Shown here piece by piece: positions 45,809 to 53,826 of a stretch of DNA of 64,000 bases; positions within the stretch are counted from its first letter, which is position 1; every line of letters begins with the position of its first letter. The notes under the pieces are model-generated. The model worked only from the letters and a program-made list of their open reading frames with translations. It did not search any database and was not told where the DNA came from. Origin of the DNA: Promicromonospora sp. AC04 (lineage in GTDB: Bacteria; Actinomycetota; Actinomycetes; Actinomycetales; Cellulomonadaceae); assembly GCF_003058225.1 (NCBI RefSeq), contig NZ_QBUG01000002.1:496001-560000 (forward strand). Reading direction: 5' to 3'. The position numbers were made by a program, and so were the translations under genes.

Positions 45809-48055
45809 CTAGCCGCCCGCCACGCGACGCGGGTCAGAGGTGTACGACGCCGTCGTGTAGCCCTCCGCGGAGACCGTCACCTGGACCGTGAGCTCGGCGC
45901 CCCGGTCGCGGCCCGTCACCAGGTACCTCGGGCCGATCGCCCAGCGCACCGGCTCGCCGTCGCGCAGCCACTGGTAGGCGACGTCGACGTCGTCCGGCAG
46001 GTACGAGCCGGCGTCGGCGGTCAGGACCCGCCCCACCTTGGCCTTGCCCTGGATCGACGGGCCGGACACGTCCGCCACCACCGGGTCGTGGAGCTCGACG
46101 TCGGCGGCGTTGACGAACAGGTGCCGGTGCGCCAGCCACACCTGGTAGTACACGTCGTCGCCACGCACGACCGTGCGGTCGCCCGGCACCGAGCCGTCGA
46201 ACGTGGTGGCCCGGTAGTAGTCGGACGCCACCTGGTCGTCGGCCACGGCGTACGTCTGGTCGACGCCGATCGTGTACTCGATGGGCGTGACCGCCTGCAC
46301 CGGGACGCCCGGGTACTCCGCGTAGGCGGCCGCCTCCGGGTAGGCCCGGCCGAACACCGGCGCCGGGGCGTCGCCCGCGACGGTGACGGTCTGCGCCGTC
46401 GTCGGCACCACCACCGGCCGGTCAGCCGGGTTGTGCAGCCACACCAGGGAGCCGGCCCACCACACGCCCAGCCAGTCACCCTCGACCTGGTCCACGACGA
46501 GCTTGTGCCCGGACTGCACGCGCGCGCTCACGTCGCTCGCGTAGGTGGTGCCGTTCGACCCGTCCGGCTTCCAGCCCGGGTCCTTCGCCAGCGGCGCATC
46601 CTCCGACGGCGCCTGGTACAGGTACCGGAAGTTCGTGCCCGCGCCCTCGACACATGCGCCCGACCCGGGCGACGCCTCCTGGCAGCCCGTCACCGGGTTC
46701 GGGTTGTCGGCGTACCCGGTGCGCACCTCGACGACGTCGCCCGGCTCGACGTTCGTCGTCGCCTCCAGGTCACCGCCGATGGGCGCGCCCAGCAGCTCGA
46801 AGTAGTGGTCCCAGTCCCAGTACGGGCCCGGGTCCCAGTGCACGTTCTTCGTGTAGCCGGGCAGGATGCCCGGCACCTGGTCGTGGCCGATGATGTGCGC
46901 CCGGTCGAGCGGGATGCCTTGCTCCGCCGCGAGGTAACGCACGAGCGCCGCCGACGACTGGTACATCGCCTCCGTGTACCAGGAGCCCGTGCCGGCCCAG
47001 CCCTCGTGCTCCAGGCCGATCGAGTGCATGTTCATGAACCAGTTGCCCGCGTGCCAGCCGACGTCGGCCGGGTCGAGGTGGTTCGCCACGTGCCCGTCCG
47101 AGGACCGCAGCGTGTAGTTCCACGCCAGGTAGGTCGGGTCCTGCACCAGGTTGACCGTCGGCTGGTAGGCCGTCTCGGTGTCGTGGATCAGGATGTAGTC
47201 GATCGACGGGCCGCCCTCGCCGGTGCGGTCGGCCTGGTCGTGGTTGCCGTAGGCGGTGGTGCTGTCCGGGGCGTCCGGGGAGTCCTTCTCGTACGGGGCG
47301 GGGAGCCATTCGCAGCCGAGGTCTTCGGGGCAGTCCGCCGCCGCATCGCTCGTGCTCGCGGCCTCGGGTACGACGACGTCCCGGTTGCCCGTGAGGATCA
47401 CCGCGCCGTCGGCAGGGGTGGTGGTCCCGGCGCCCTGCCGGAGCGTCCGGTACACGCCGGTAGCGAAGCCCTCGATGTCGCTCATGCGGGACACTGCGTC
47501 CTCCCAGACCGTCACGCCGCTCGTCGTCGCACCGGCGTCGACCGCGCCGTCGCGCACCGCCTGGGCCTGGTAGGACGCGAGCAGGGCCGCACCGCCGCAC
47601 ACGTTGGCCTGCGCGTCCGACTTCAGGGCGGCCTCGTCGAGGCCGGTGAGCGTCGCCGCCCGGGCGAGCTCGGGAGTGCCCTCGCGCGCCGGTCCGTCCT
47701 TGTCGTTGACGGCCGACAGCGGCAGGCCATCGCCGTGCGCGTGGCCCGGCCCGTGGCCGCCCGCGAGGTTGAACACGCCGTAGCCGCCGTCGGCGCTGAC
47801 CTGGCCGGCGTGCTGGTCCCAGCGCGACTCCATGTACGACACGGCCTTGAGCAGGTCCTCCGGAACCCCCGTGACCTCGGCCGCGGCCGCGAACGCCTCG
47901 TCGAGCGAGCGGGCGGCCAGCACGGGTGCGCAGGCGACCATTTCGTCGCCGGGCGCCGTCACCGTGGGCGCGGCGGAGGCTGCCGAGAGGGGTATGAGCG
48001 GAAAGAACACCCCGGCCGCTGCGGCCAAGGCGGTGATGCGTCGTCGGGACGTCAC
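45809..48055 (-). CDS. secreted multidomain N-acetylmuramoyl-L-alanine amidase
   Basis: 748 aa from a GTG with GAGGAA upstream. Signal peptide (to about residue 29), then a lytic-transglycosylase-like segment (VPEDLLKAVSYMESRWDQHA, Glu76; ADGGYGVFNL). The amidase_2 domain has zinc ligands His291 (IDYILIHDTE), His391 (HIIGHDQVPG) and Asp408 (HWDPGPYWDW). SH3-like or wall-binding segments follow, and a C-terminal Ig-like module (VGRVLTADAGSYLPDDVDVA). It cleaves the stem peptide from MurNAc; the N-terminal part may be catalytically degenerate. Confidence 0.9.
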   Translation of the reverse strand: MTSRRRITALAAAAGVFFPLIPLSAASAAPTVTAPGDEMVACAPVLAARSLDEAFAAAAEVTGVPEDLLKAVSYMESRWDQHAGQVSADGGYGVFNLAGGHGPGHAHGDGLPLSAVNDKDGPAREGTPELARAATLTGLDEAALKSDAQANVCGGAALLASYQAQAVRDGAVDAGATTSGVTVWEDAVSRMSDIEGFATGVYRTLRQGAGTTTPADGAVILTGNRDVVVPEAASTSDAAADCPEDLGCEWLPAPYEKDSPDAPDSTTAYGNHDQADRTGEGGPSIDYILIHDTETAYQPTVNLVQDPTYLAWNYTLRSSDGHVANHLDPADVGWHAGNWFMNMHSIGLEHEGWAGTGSWYTEAMYQSSAALVRYLAAEQGIPLDRAHIIGHDQVPGILPGYTKNVHWDPGPYWDWDHYFELLGAPIGGDLEATTNVEPGDVVEVRTGYADNPNPVTGCQEASPGSGACVEGAGTNFRYLYQAPSEDAPLAKDPGWKPDGSNGTTYASDVSARVQSGHKLVVDQVEGDWLGVWWAGSLVWLHNPADRPVVVPTTAQTVTVAGDAPAPVFGRAYPEAAAYAEYPGVPVQAVTPIEYTIGVDQTYAVADDQVASDYYRATTFDGSVPGDRTVVRGDDVYYQVWLAHRHLFVNAADVELHDPVVADVSGPSIQGKAKVGRVLTADAGSYLPDDVDVAYQWLRDGEPVRWAIGPRYLVTGRDRGAELTVQVTVSAEGYTTASYTSDPRRVAGG

Positions 48056-48220
48056 GCAGAGTTCCTCTCGTCGACTCTGTACAAACAGGGACGAGAGCAT
48101 CACACCCGATCCGAGTGCGCATGAGAAGGCTTGCGGGCGAAAAATCGGAAAGAGGTTGCCCGGGCAGACGCTCCCGTCGCGACCTCTTGACCTGAAGGAA
48201 CGTCAGGGACGCCGAAAGCG

Positions 48221-48643
48221 TCAGAGGCGGACGAGCACCTGGGTCCGGCCCAGGACCTTGGCCCCGTCGACCGTGACGGCGAGGTCCACACGGACCGTGC
48301 CCGCATCGGCGTCGATCACGCCGACCGTGCCGGTGACCTCGATCGACGCGGTGCCCGGGTTGGGCACCTCGACGGGCTTGGTGAACCGCGCCTGGTAGTC
48401 GACGACGGCGCCCGGGTCGCCTACCCAGTCCGTGACCAGGCCCACGACAGTGCCCATCGTCAGCATGCCGTGCGCGATGACGCCGGGCAGGCCGGCGGAC
48501 TCCGCGAACCTGTCGTTCCAGTGGATCGGGTTGAGGTCGCCGCTGGCGCCCGCGTACCGGACGAGGGCCGCGCGATCGAAGGTGACGGTGCGCTTGCCGA
48601 TCACGTCGCCGACCGCGAGCGTCGCGATGTCGGGGCGGCTCAT
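48221..48643 (-). CDS. MaoC-family hydratase/dehydratase, HadB-like
   Basis: 140 aa hot-dog-fold protein with the hydratase-2 motif GDLNPIHWND (catalytic Asp and His) and GVIAHGMLTMG. It pairs with the upstream HadA-like subunit (4-base overlap) as a 3-hydroxyacyl dehydratase heterodimer. In mycobacteria the pair serves mycolate synthesis; here the substrate is open, since nothing else in the window points to mycolates. Confidence 0.9.
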   Translation of the reverse strand: MSRPDIATLAVGDVIGKRTVTFDRAALVRYAGASGDLNPIHWNDRFAESAGLPGVIAHGMLTMGTVVGLVTDWVGDPGAVVDYQARFTKPVEVPNPGTASIEVTGTVGVIDADAGTVRVDLAVTVDGAKVLGRTQVLVRL

Positions 48644-49125
48644 GCGTCCTCACCCCGGATCGCGAGCGTGGACGTCACAGAGGCGACGGGCTCGCCCGGG
48701 GCCTCGGCCTCGGGGTCGGGCGACTCGGCGCCGGCCGGGAGCGCGAAGATCTCGCAGCGCGTGGTCACCATGCTGATGGGGCCACGGGAGACGATCCGGT
48801 CCACGTGCAGCACCGTCGTCAGCTCGTCACCGGCGACGATCGGGCGGTGGTGCGTGAAGCGCTCGTCCGCGTGGACCACGCGCGAGAAGTCGATGTCGGC
48901 CTCGGGGTCGCTGATGTACTGCGACTCGGCCCGCTGCGCCACGACCACTGCGAACGTGGGCGGGGCGACCAGGTCCGGATAGCCAGAACCCCGCGCCGCC
49001 ACGAGATCGTGGTGCGCGGGGTGTGTGGCACCGACGGCACTGGCGAACTCGCGGATCTTCTCGCGGCCTACGGAGTAGGGAGCGTTGGCCGGGTAGACCC
49101 GGCCCTCGAAGTCAGCGTTCGCCAC
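48640..49125 (-). CDS. FAS1-type dehydratase, HadA-like
   Basis: 161 aa, GTG start with a poor ribosome-binding site. N-terminal MaoC-like hot-dog domain (GREKIREFASAVGATHPAHH, DLVAPPTFAVVVAQR, HADERFTHHRPIVAGDELTT) without the hydratase catalytic motif, as in the HadA-type partner that shapes the substrate tunnel. It lies 22 bp after rpmG and is coupled to the HadB-like gene. Confidence 0.88.
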   Translation of the reverse strand: MANADFEGRVYPANAPYSVGREKIREFASAVGATHPAHHDLVAARGSGYPDLVAPPTFAVVVAQRAESQYISDPEADIDFSRVVHADERFTHHRPIVAGDELTTVLHVDRIVSRGPISMVTTRCEIFALPAGAESPDPEAEAPGEPVASVTSTLAIRGEDA

Positions 49126-49147
49126 GTCGGTTGGTGACTACCGAGAC

Positions 49148-49318
49148 TCAGCGAGTCTCGCGGTGCGACGTGTGCTTGCCGCAGCGCGGGCAGAACTTCG
49201 CCAGCTCCAGGCGGTCAGGGTCGTTCCGGCGGTTCTTCTTCGTGATGTAGTTCCGCTCCTTGCAGTCCACGCATGCCAGCGTGATCTTCGGGCGGACGTC
49301 CGCACTCTTGCTTGCCAT
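49148..49318 (-). CDS. rpmG: 50S ribosomal protein L33
   Basis: 56 aa from the ATG giving [20 protein letters not shown]. Two CxxC pairs (CVDC, CPRC) mark the zinc-binding form, not the zinc-independent form made under zinc starvation. It stands at the head of the conserved rpmG-hadA-hadB block downstream of two tRNAs. Confidence 0.95.
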   Translation of the reverse strand: MASKSADVRPKITLACVDCKERNYITKKNRRNDPDRLELAKFCPRCGKHTSHRETR

Positions 49319-49404
49319 GGCTCTCACCTCCGCGCCTCGAGGGAGAGGCGCCATGTGTCTTCTCGTCGTCCGGCAGTGGACGCCGAACGGATGTACTTGC
49401 TTGG

Positions 49405-49478
49405 TAGCGAGGGCGGGGCTCGAACCCGCGACCTCACGATTATGAGTCGTGCGCTCTGACCAGCTGAGCTACCCCGCC
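49405..49478 (-). tRNA. tRNA-Met (CAT)
   Basis: 74 nt on the minus strand. Acceptor GGCGGGG pairs with CCTCGCT through two G-U pairs, discriminator A, and the loop CTCATAA gives anticodon CAT. It has Watson-Crick-or-wobble pairing at 1-72, so it is the elongator rather than the initiator; a lysidine-modified Ile form cannot be excluded. Confidence 0.93.
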
Positions 49479-49564
49479 GCGCGTGACTGAACGCGAGGCC
49501 GTTCGCCGTTGTTCCCTCACCGGTAAATCGGTGAGAGAGACGGACGACCTCGCGTCGATCACAG

Positions 49565-49637
49565 AGCCCCGAAAGGGAATCGAACCCTTGACCTTCTCCT
49601 TACCATGGAGACGCTCTGCCGACTGAGCTATCGGGGC
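49565..49637 (-). tRNA. tRNA-Thr (GGT)
   Basis: 73 nt on the minus strand. Acceptor GCCCCGA pairs with TCGGGGC, discriminator T, and the anticodon stem TCTCC/GGAGA encloses loop ATGGTAA, anticodon GGT. It lies upstream of tRNA-Met, probably in one transcript. Confidence 0.95.
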
Positions 49638-49815
49638 GGCGTGGAAGACTCTACATGCCCTCCGGCCTGGCGTGAAATCGAATCGGGTGTGAGGTGCGCC
49701 GCCTCGCTCACGGACCCCGGCAACGACCCGGCGCAGTCCCGGCGGGATCCGGTTTTCGACTCGGCCGAGAACGAGAACAGGGCGCCATCCGTGTGGATGA
49801 CGCCCTGTTCGCCGG

Positions 49816-49897
49816 TGGCGGGTGAGGGATTCGAACCCCCGTAGGCTGTGCCAGCTGATTTACAGTCAGCCCCCTTTGGCCGCTCGGGTAACCCGCC
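49816..49897 (-). tRNA. tRNA-Tyr (GTA)
   Basis: 82 nt on the minus strand with the long variable arm of tRNA-Tyr. Acceptor GGCGGGT pairs with ACCCGCC, discriminator A, and CTGACTGTAAATCAG gives anticodon GTA. First of the three tRNAs leading to rpmG. Confidence 0.95.
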
Positions 49898-50023
49898 GCG
49901 AACGGACCCAACCATAGCCCCCAACGGGTCCTCGCGAGAAATCGAAATGATGCCCCGGCCTGGTGACGAGGCCCACACGGCACGTCGCGGTCCGGGCCCT
50001 CGCCCGGGACCTATCGTGACGCC

Positions 50024-50926
50024 GTGACACAACACCGCGATCGCTGGGGACTGCCGCTCGGGATCGGCGCTTTCGCGATCTGGGGTGGGATGCCCCTGTT
50101 CTTCCCGCTGCTCCAGCCGGCGGGCGCCCTGGAGATCGTGGCCAACCGCATCGTGTGGAGCCTCGTCTTCTGCCTGATCGCACTCGCGGTGCTGCGGCAG
50201 CTCGGCGACTTCCGCGACGCCCTGCGCTCGCCCCGCACCCTGGGCACGCTCGCAGTGGCGTCCGTCCTGATCGTCGCGAACTGGTCCGTCTACGTGTACG
50301 CGGTCAACACCGGCCGCGTGCTCGACGCCGCCCTCGGCTACTTCATCAACCCGGTCCTCACGGTCCTGCTCGGCGTGCTGATCCTCCGCGAGCGCCTGCG
50401 CCCGGCGCAGTGGGTGGCGGTCGGCTGCGGCGCCGCGTCGGTAGTCGTGCTGTCCACCGGGCTCGGCGGCCTGCCGTGGATCTCGCTGTGCCTCGCGCTC
50501 ACCTTCGGCTTCTACGGGCTCGTGAAGAACCGCGTGGGCCGGACCGTACCGGCGCTTCCCGGTCTCGCGGTCGAGACCGTCGTCGCCACCCCGTTCGCCA
50601 TCGCCTACCTGGTGTGGCTCGGCAGCGCGGGGACGTTCACCGATTACGGCGTCGGGCACTCGCTGCTGCTCATGTCCTCCGGCATCGTGACGGCCCTGCC
50701 GCTGCTCCTGTTCGGCGCCGCCGCGCGCCGCCTGCCGCTGTCGGTGGTCGGCATGCTGCAGTACCTCGGCCCGGCCCTGCAGTTCCTGGTGGGGCTGTTC
50801 GTCTTCGGGGAGCAGATGCCGCCCGCCCGCTGGGCGGGGTTCGTCCTGGTGTGGGTGGCGCTCGTGCTGCTCACGGTCGACGGGATCCGCCAGGCTCGCA
50901 AGACGCCACGGCCGGGCCTGACCTGA
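50024..50926 (+). CDS. rarD: RarD/EamA-family permease
   Basis: 300 aa, GTG start, about ten membrane helices in two EamA halves. IGAFAIWGGMPLFFPLLQPA, EIVANRIVWSLVF and IVANWSVYVYAVNTGRVLDA are characteristic of RarD. The family exports amino acids or small metabolites and was first noted for chloramphenicol sensitivity; the substrate here is unknown. It diverges from tRNA-Tyr and ends just before a hairpin element. Confidence 0.88.
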   Translation: MTQHRDRWGLPLGIGAFAIWGGMPLFFPLLQPAGALEIVANRIVWSLVFCLIALAVLRQLGDFRDALRSPRTLGTLAVASVLIVANWSVYVYAVNTGRVLDAALGYFINPVLTVLLGVLILRERLRPAQWVAVGCGAASVVVLSTGLGGLPWISLCLALTFGFYGLVKNRVGRTVPALPGLAVETVVATPFAIAYLVWLGSAGTFTDYGVGHSLLLMSSGIVTALPLLLFGAAARRLPLSVVGMLQYLGPALQFLVGLFVFGEQMPPARWAGFVLVWVALVLLTVDGIRQARKTPRPGLT

Positions 50927-50930
50927 CCTG

Positions 50931-50980
50931 CCGTTGGTCGAGCTTGTCGAGGCCCGGGTCTCGAAAGGCTCGACCAACGG
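50931..50980. terminator. hairpin element between convergent rarD and acyltransferase genes
   Basis: Arms CCGTTGGTCGAGC (50931-50943) and GCTCGACCAACGG (50968-50980) are perfect, with a 24-base loop that carries a second TTGTCGAG/CTCGA-like pairing. It lies 5 bp after the rarD stop. The TTGGTCGAGCTTGTCGA wording recurs, as I recall, in many Micrococcales genomes as a repeat used at transcript ends. Confidence 0.65.
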
Positions 50981-51010
50981 CGGGGCGGGGTTGTTCGACC
51001 GTGTGTCCCC

Positions 51011-52978
51011 TCAGCAGCCCTTGAAGCGCGCGTCCGCCGCCCAGCCGGCGTCCACCCATTCCTGCGGGTCGGCAGGGACGAACCCCGAGTACCGCTGCGC
51101 CAGCTCCTCCAGCAGCCAGCCCGCGAACCGGGCGGCGCCCTGCTGGCAGGTGTGGATGCCGTCGGAGCTACGGTCCGGCGTACCGTCGCGTTCTCGCTGG
51201 AAGGTGTCGCCCCACACGACGGCGCTGTCGAGCACGACGGCCCGTCCGCCCGAGCTCGCGGCCACGTCTCGGGCGACGTCGTCCGTGCGGTCCAGGTCGT
51301 CCATGTGCGGTGTGTAGAAGTCGTCCGGCCGGATCGGCGGGAAGGGGACGACGACGAGCTCGGCCCCGGCGTCCGCGGCGACGCGAACCAGCCGCTCGTA
51401 GCCGGCGCGCTGCTCCTGCTCGGTACCCCAGTCGTAGGTCGTGATCTGGTAGACGATCACGTCCGGCTCGACGGAGTTGATGACGGCGGGCAGCTCCGCC
51501 CAGGTCGACTCGGCGAGCGGGCCGACCACTCCCCCGCCGCCGTCCGACGCGACGGACTCCAACGTGAGGCCGCTGGCCGTCATGGCGGCATCCAGCGGCA
51601 GCGCCTCCCCCGCCGCGATCGAGTCGCCCATGAACAGGACCGTGGACAGCTCCGGCCGCGAGCCGGAGCCCGACCCGGCACCAGACCCCGGCAGTGCATC
51701 ACCCGAGCCCACCGCGCCCGCGTCCACCTCGGCCACGGGCGGCCGGGGCACGACCACCCAGAACAGCGCGAGCGCGATCGTCACCGCCACCAGGGCCGTC
51801 AGTCCCGACCGTGCTCGTGCCCAGCCCGCCCGGAACCGCACCGGGTTCTCCACGAGGACCGTGGACAGGGCCGCGAGCGCCACCGACACCGCGCAGATGA
51901 CCGCGGTGCGGGACCATCCCGTGAGGCCGAGCCGCTGCTCGGACAGGATCAGGAAGACCGGCCAGTGCCACAGATACAGGCTGTAGGAGACGAGGCCGAG
52001 CGCACGCAGGGGCCGCACGCCGAGCATCCGGGCGAGCAGGCTGCCCGGCGCCTGGACGCAGAGCACGACCACCAGCGCGGCGATCAGCGAGTGCGCGAAC
52101 AGTCCACCCTGGTAGAGCCACGGGGACGCTTCGCCGTCGGCCACCCACCAGAGTGTGACCAGGGCGGCCACCAGCACTGCCAGGACCGAGCCGGCCCGCC
52201 TGCCGACGTGTCGCTGCAGCGCCCTCCGCACCGGGGTCGTGGCCACCAGCGCGCCGAGCATCAGCGAGAAAGCCCGGGTGTCGGTGCCCGTGTAGACGCG
52301 GGTCGTGTCGGCCGGGTCGAGCAGCAGGATCATGAGCGCGAGCGACGCAATGGACACGACGGCCGCGATCCAGGCCACCAGCGCTTCCTGACCGACCGGC
52401 CCCGCCTGTCCCGCCAGTCCGGCCCGCCGCACCCGCCGCGCCCACCGGGCGACGAGCAGCACGACCACCGGCCAGACCAGGTAGAACTGTTCCTCGACCG
52501 CGATGCTCCACAGGTGACCGAACACCCGGCCCACGCCGAACCCCTCCCAGTAGCCGGCCGACTCGCCGAGCAGGTGCCAGTTGACCAGGTTCGCCTGCAC
52601 CCACGGACCGTCCGACAGTGCGGATCGCCACAGGTCGGAGTCGCCGAGCGCCCAGGTCAGCAGGGTGACGACGACCAGCATGGTCGCCAGCGCGGGCAGC
52701 AGCCGGCGGGCCCGGCGGCCCCAGAACGCGACCAGCGACACCGTGCCGCTGACCCGGACCTCACGCAGCAGCAGGTCGGTGATCAGGTAGCCGGACAGTG
52801 CGAAGAAGAGGTCGACGCCGAGGAACCCGCCGCCAAGGTGGCCCGCGTGGAACAGCAGCACCCCGAGGATCGCCACCCCGCGCAGTCCGTCCAGCGCCGG
52901 CAGCCGCCCGTCGCGCTGGTTCAGCCCCACCCGCTGGTTGATCCCCGCACGCTCGTTCAGCCCCACATGCTCGTTCAT
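51011..52978 (-). CDS. membrane acyltransferase with C-terminal SGNH domain (OafA-like)
   Basis: 655 aa. The acyltransferase-3 membrane domain begins RLPALDGLRGVAILGVLLFH, with about ten helices to residue 400. After a Gly/Ser linker an extracellular SGNH esterase fold has the GDS block (LFMGDSIAAGE) and a C-terminal DGIHTCQQG. Such fusions O-acetylate wall or surface glycans. The start is uncertain: ATG 52978 (after GGGGTG) or up to 53029. The N-terminus carries a short repeat (GLNER/GINQR/GLNQR). Confidence 0.88.
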   Translation of the reverse strand: MNEHVGLNERAGINQRVGLNQRDGRLPALDGLRGVAILGVLLFHAGHLGGGFLGVDLFFALSGYLITDLLLREVRVSGTVSLVAFWGRRARRLLPALATMLVVVTLLTWALGDSDLWRSALSDGPWVQANLVNWHLLGESAGYWEGFGVGRVFGHLWSIAVEEQFYLVWPVVVLLVARWARRVRRAGLAGQAGPVGQEALVAWIAAVVSIASLALMILLLDPADTTRVYTGTDTRAFSLMLGALVATTPVRRALQRHVGRRAGSVLAVLVAALVTLWWVADGEASPWLYQGGLFAHSLIAALVVVLCVQAPGSLLARMLGVRPLRALGLVSYSLYLWHWPVFLILSEQRLGLTGWSRTAVICAVSVALAALSTVLVENPVRFRAGWARARSGLTALVAVTIALALFWVVVPRPPVAEVDAGAVGSGDALPGSGAGSGSGSRPELSTVLFMGDSIAAGEALPLDAAMTASGLTLESVASDGGGGVVGPLAESTWAELPAVINSVEPDVIVYQITTYDWGTEQEQRAGYERLVRVAADAGAELVVVPFPPIRPDDFYTPHMDDLDRTDDVARDVAASSGGRAVVLDSAVVWGDTFQRERDGTPDRSSDGIHTCQQGAARFAGWLLEELAQRYSGFVPADPQEWVDAGWAADARFKGC

Positions 52979-53132
52979 GGTCAGCACCCCGGGACGACGT
53001 CGAAGCTGAGTTCTGTTCATGCGCCCCACGCTCGGGCGGGCGCGTCACGGCCCCGTCGCCGGAATGTCGCAACCGTGTCGCAGACCTCCCGGCGGCATGG
53101 CTGGGCCCGAAGGTCTCCTCGATACTTGTGCC

Positions 53133-53813
53133 ATGTCCCGCATCCTGTTGATCGAGGACGACCACTCGGTCCGGATCAGCCTCGCCAAGGCACTGGGCAG
53201 GTACGGGCACGACGTCGCCTCCGCACCGAGCGGCGAGGAGGGTCTCCGGCTGTACCGGGAGCACGCCGCGGAGCTCGTCGTCCTCGACCTGATGCTGCCG
53301 GGGATGGACGGCTTCGAGGTGTGCCGCAGGATCCGTGCTGCGGGGACCGTCCCGATCGTGATGCTGACGGCCCGGGGCGACGACATCGACGTCGTGAGCG
53401 GGCTGGAGTCGGGCGCCGACGACTACGTCGTCAAGCCCGTCGAGCCCCGCGTCATCGACGCGCGGATCAGGGCGGTGCTCCGCCGTGGTGCCCCGGACCG
53501 GGCAGGCCGGAGCAGGGCGGCGTACGGCGATCTGGTCATCGACCGCGCCTCCATGACCGTGACCCGCGACGGGGACGCGGTTGCGATGACGCCCACGGAG
53601 CTGCGGCTGCTGCTGGAGCTCTCGGGCTCGCCGGGCCAGGTGCTGAGCCGGCAGCAGCTCCTGGAGTCCGTGTGGGAGCACAGCTACCTCGGCGACTCCC
53701 GGCTGGTGGACAACGGGGTGCAGCGGCTGCGCGCCAAGATCGAGGCCGATCCCGCCGCTCCGGTGTTCATCCAGACCGTGCGGGGCTTCGGCTACCGGTT
53801 CGGCCCGGTGTAG
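53133..53813 (+). CDS. OmpR/PhoB-family response regulator
   Basis: 226 aa from ATG 53133 (MSRILLIEDDHSVRISLAKA). The receiver has Asp9-Asp10 and phospho-acceptor Asp52 (VVLDLMLPGMDGFEV). The winged-helix C-terminus has LTPTE-like MTPTELRLLLELSGSPGQVL and VDNGVQRLRAKIE. It is the first gene of a regulator-kinase-lipoprotein operon, 13 bp before the kinase, and diverges from the acyltransferase gene, a possible target. Confidence 0.95.
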   Translation: MSRILLIEDDHSVRISLAKALGRYGHDVASAPSGEEGLRLYREHAAELVVLDLMLPGMDGFEVCRRIRAAGTVPIVMLTARGDDIDVVSGLESGADDYVVKPVEPRVIDARIRAVLRRGAPDRAGRSRAAYGDLVIDRASMTVTRDGDAVAMTPTELRLLLELSGSPGQVLSRQQLLESVWEHSYLGDSRLVDNGVQRLRAKIEADPAAPVFIQTVRGFGYRFGPV

Positions 53814-53826
53814 GCGTACGGACGGC

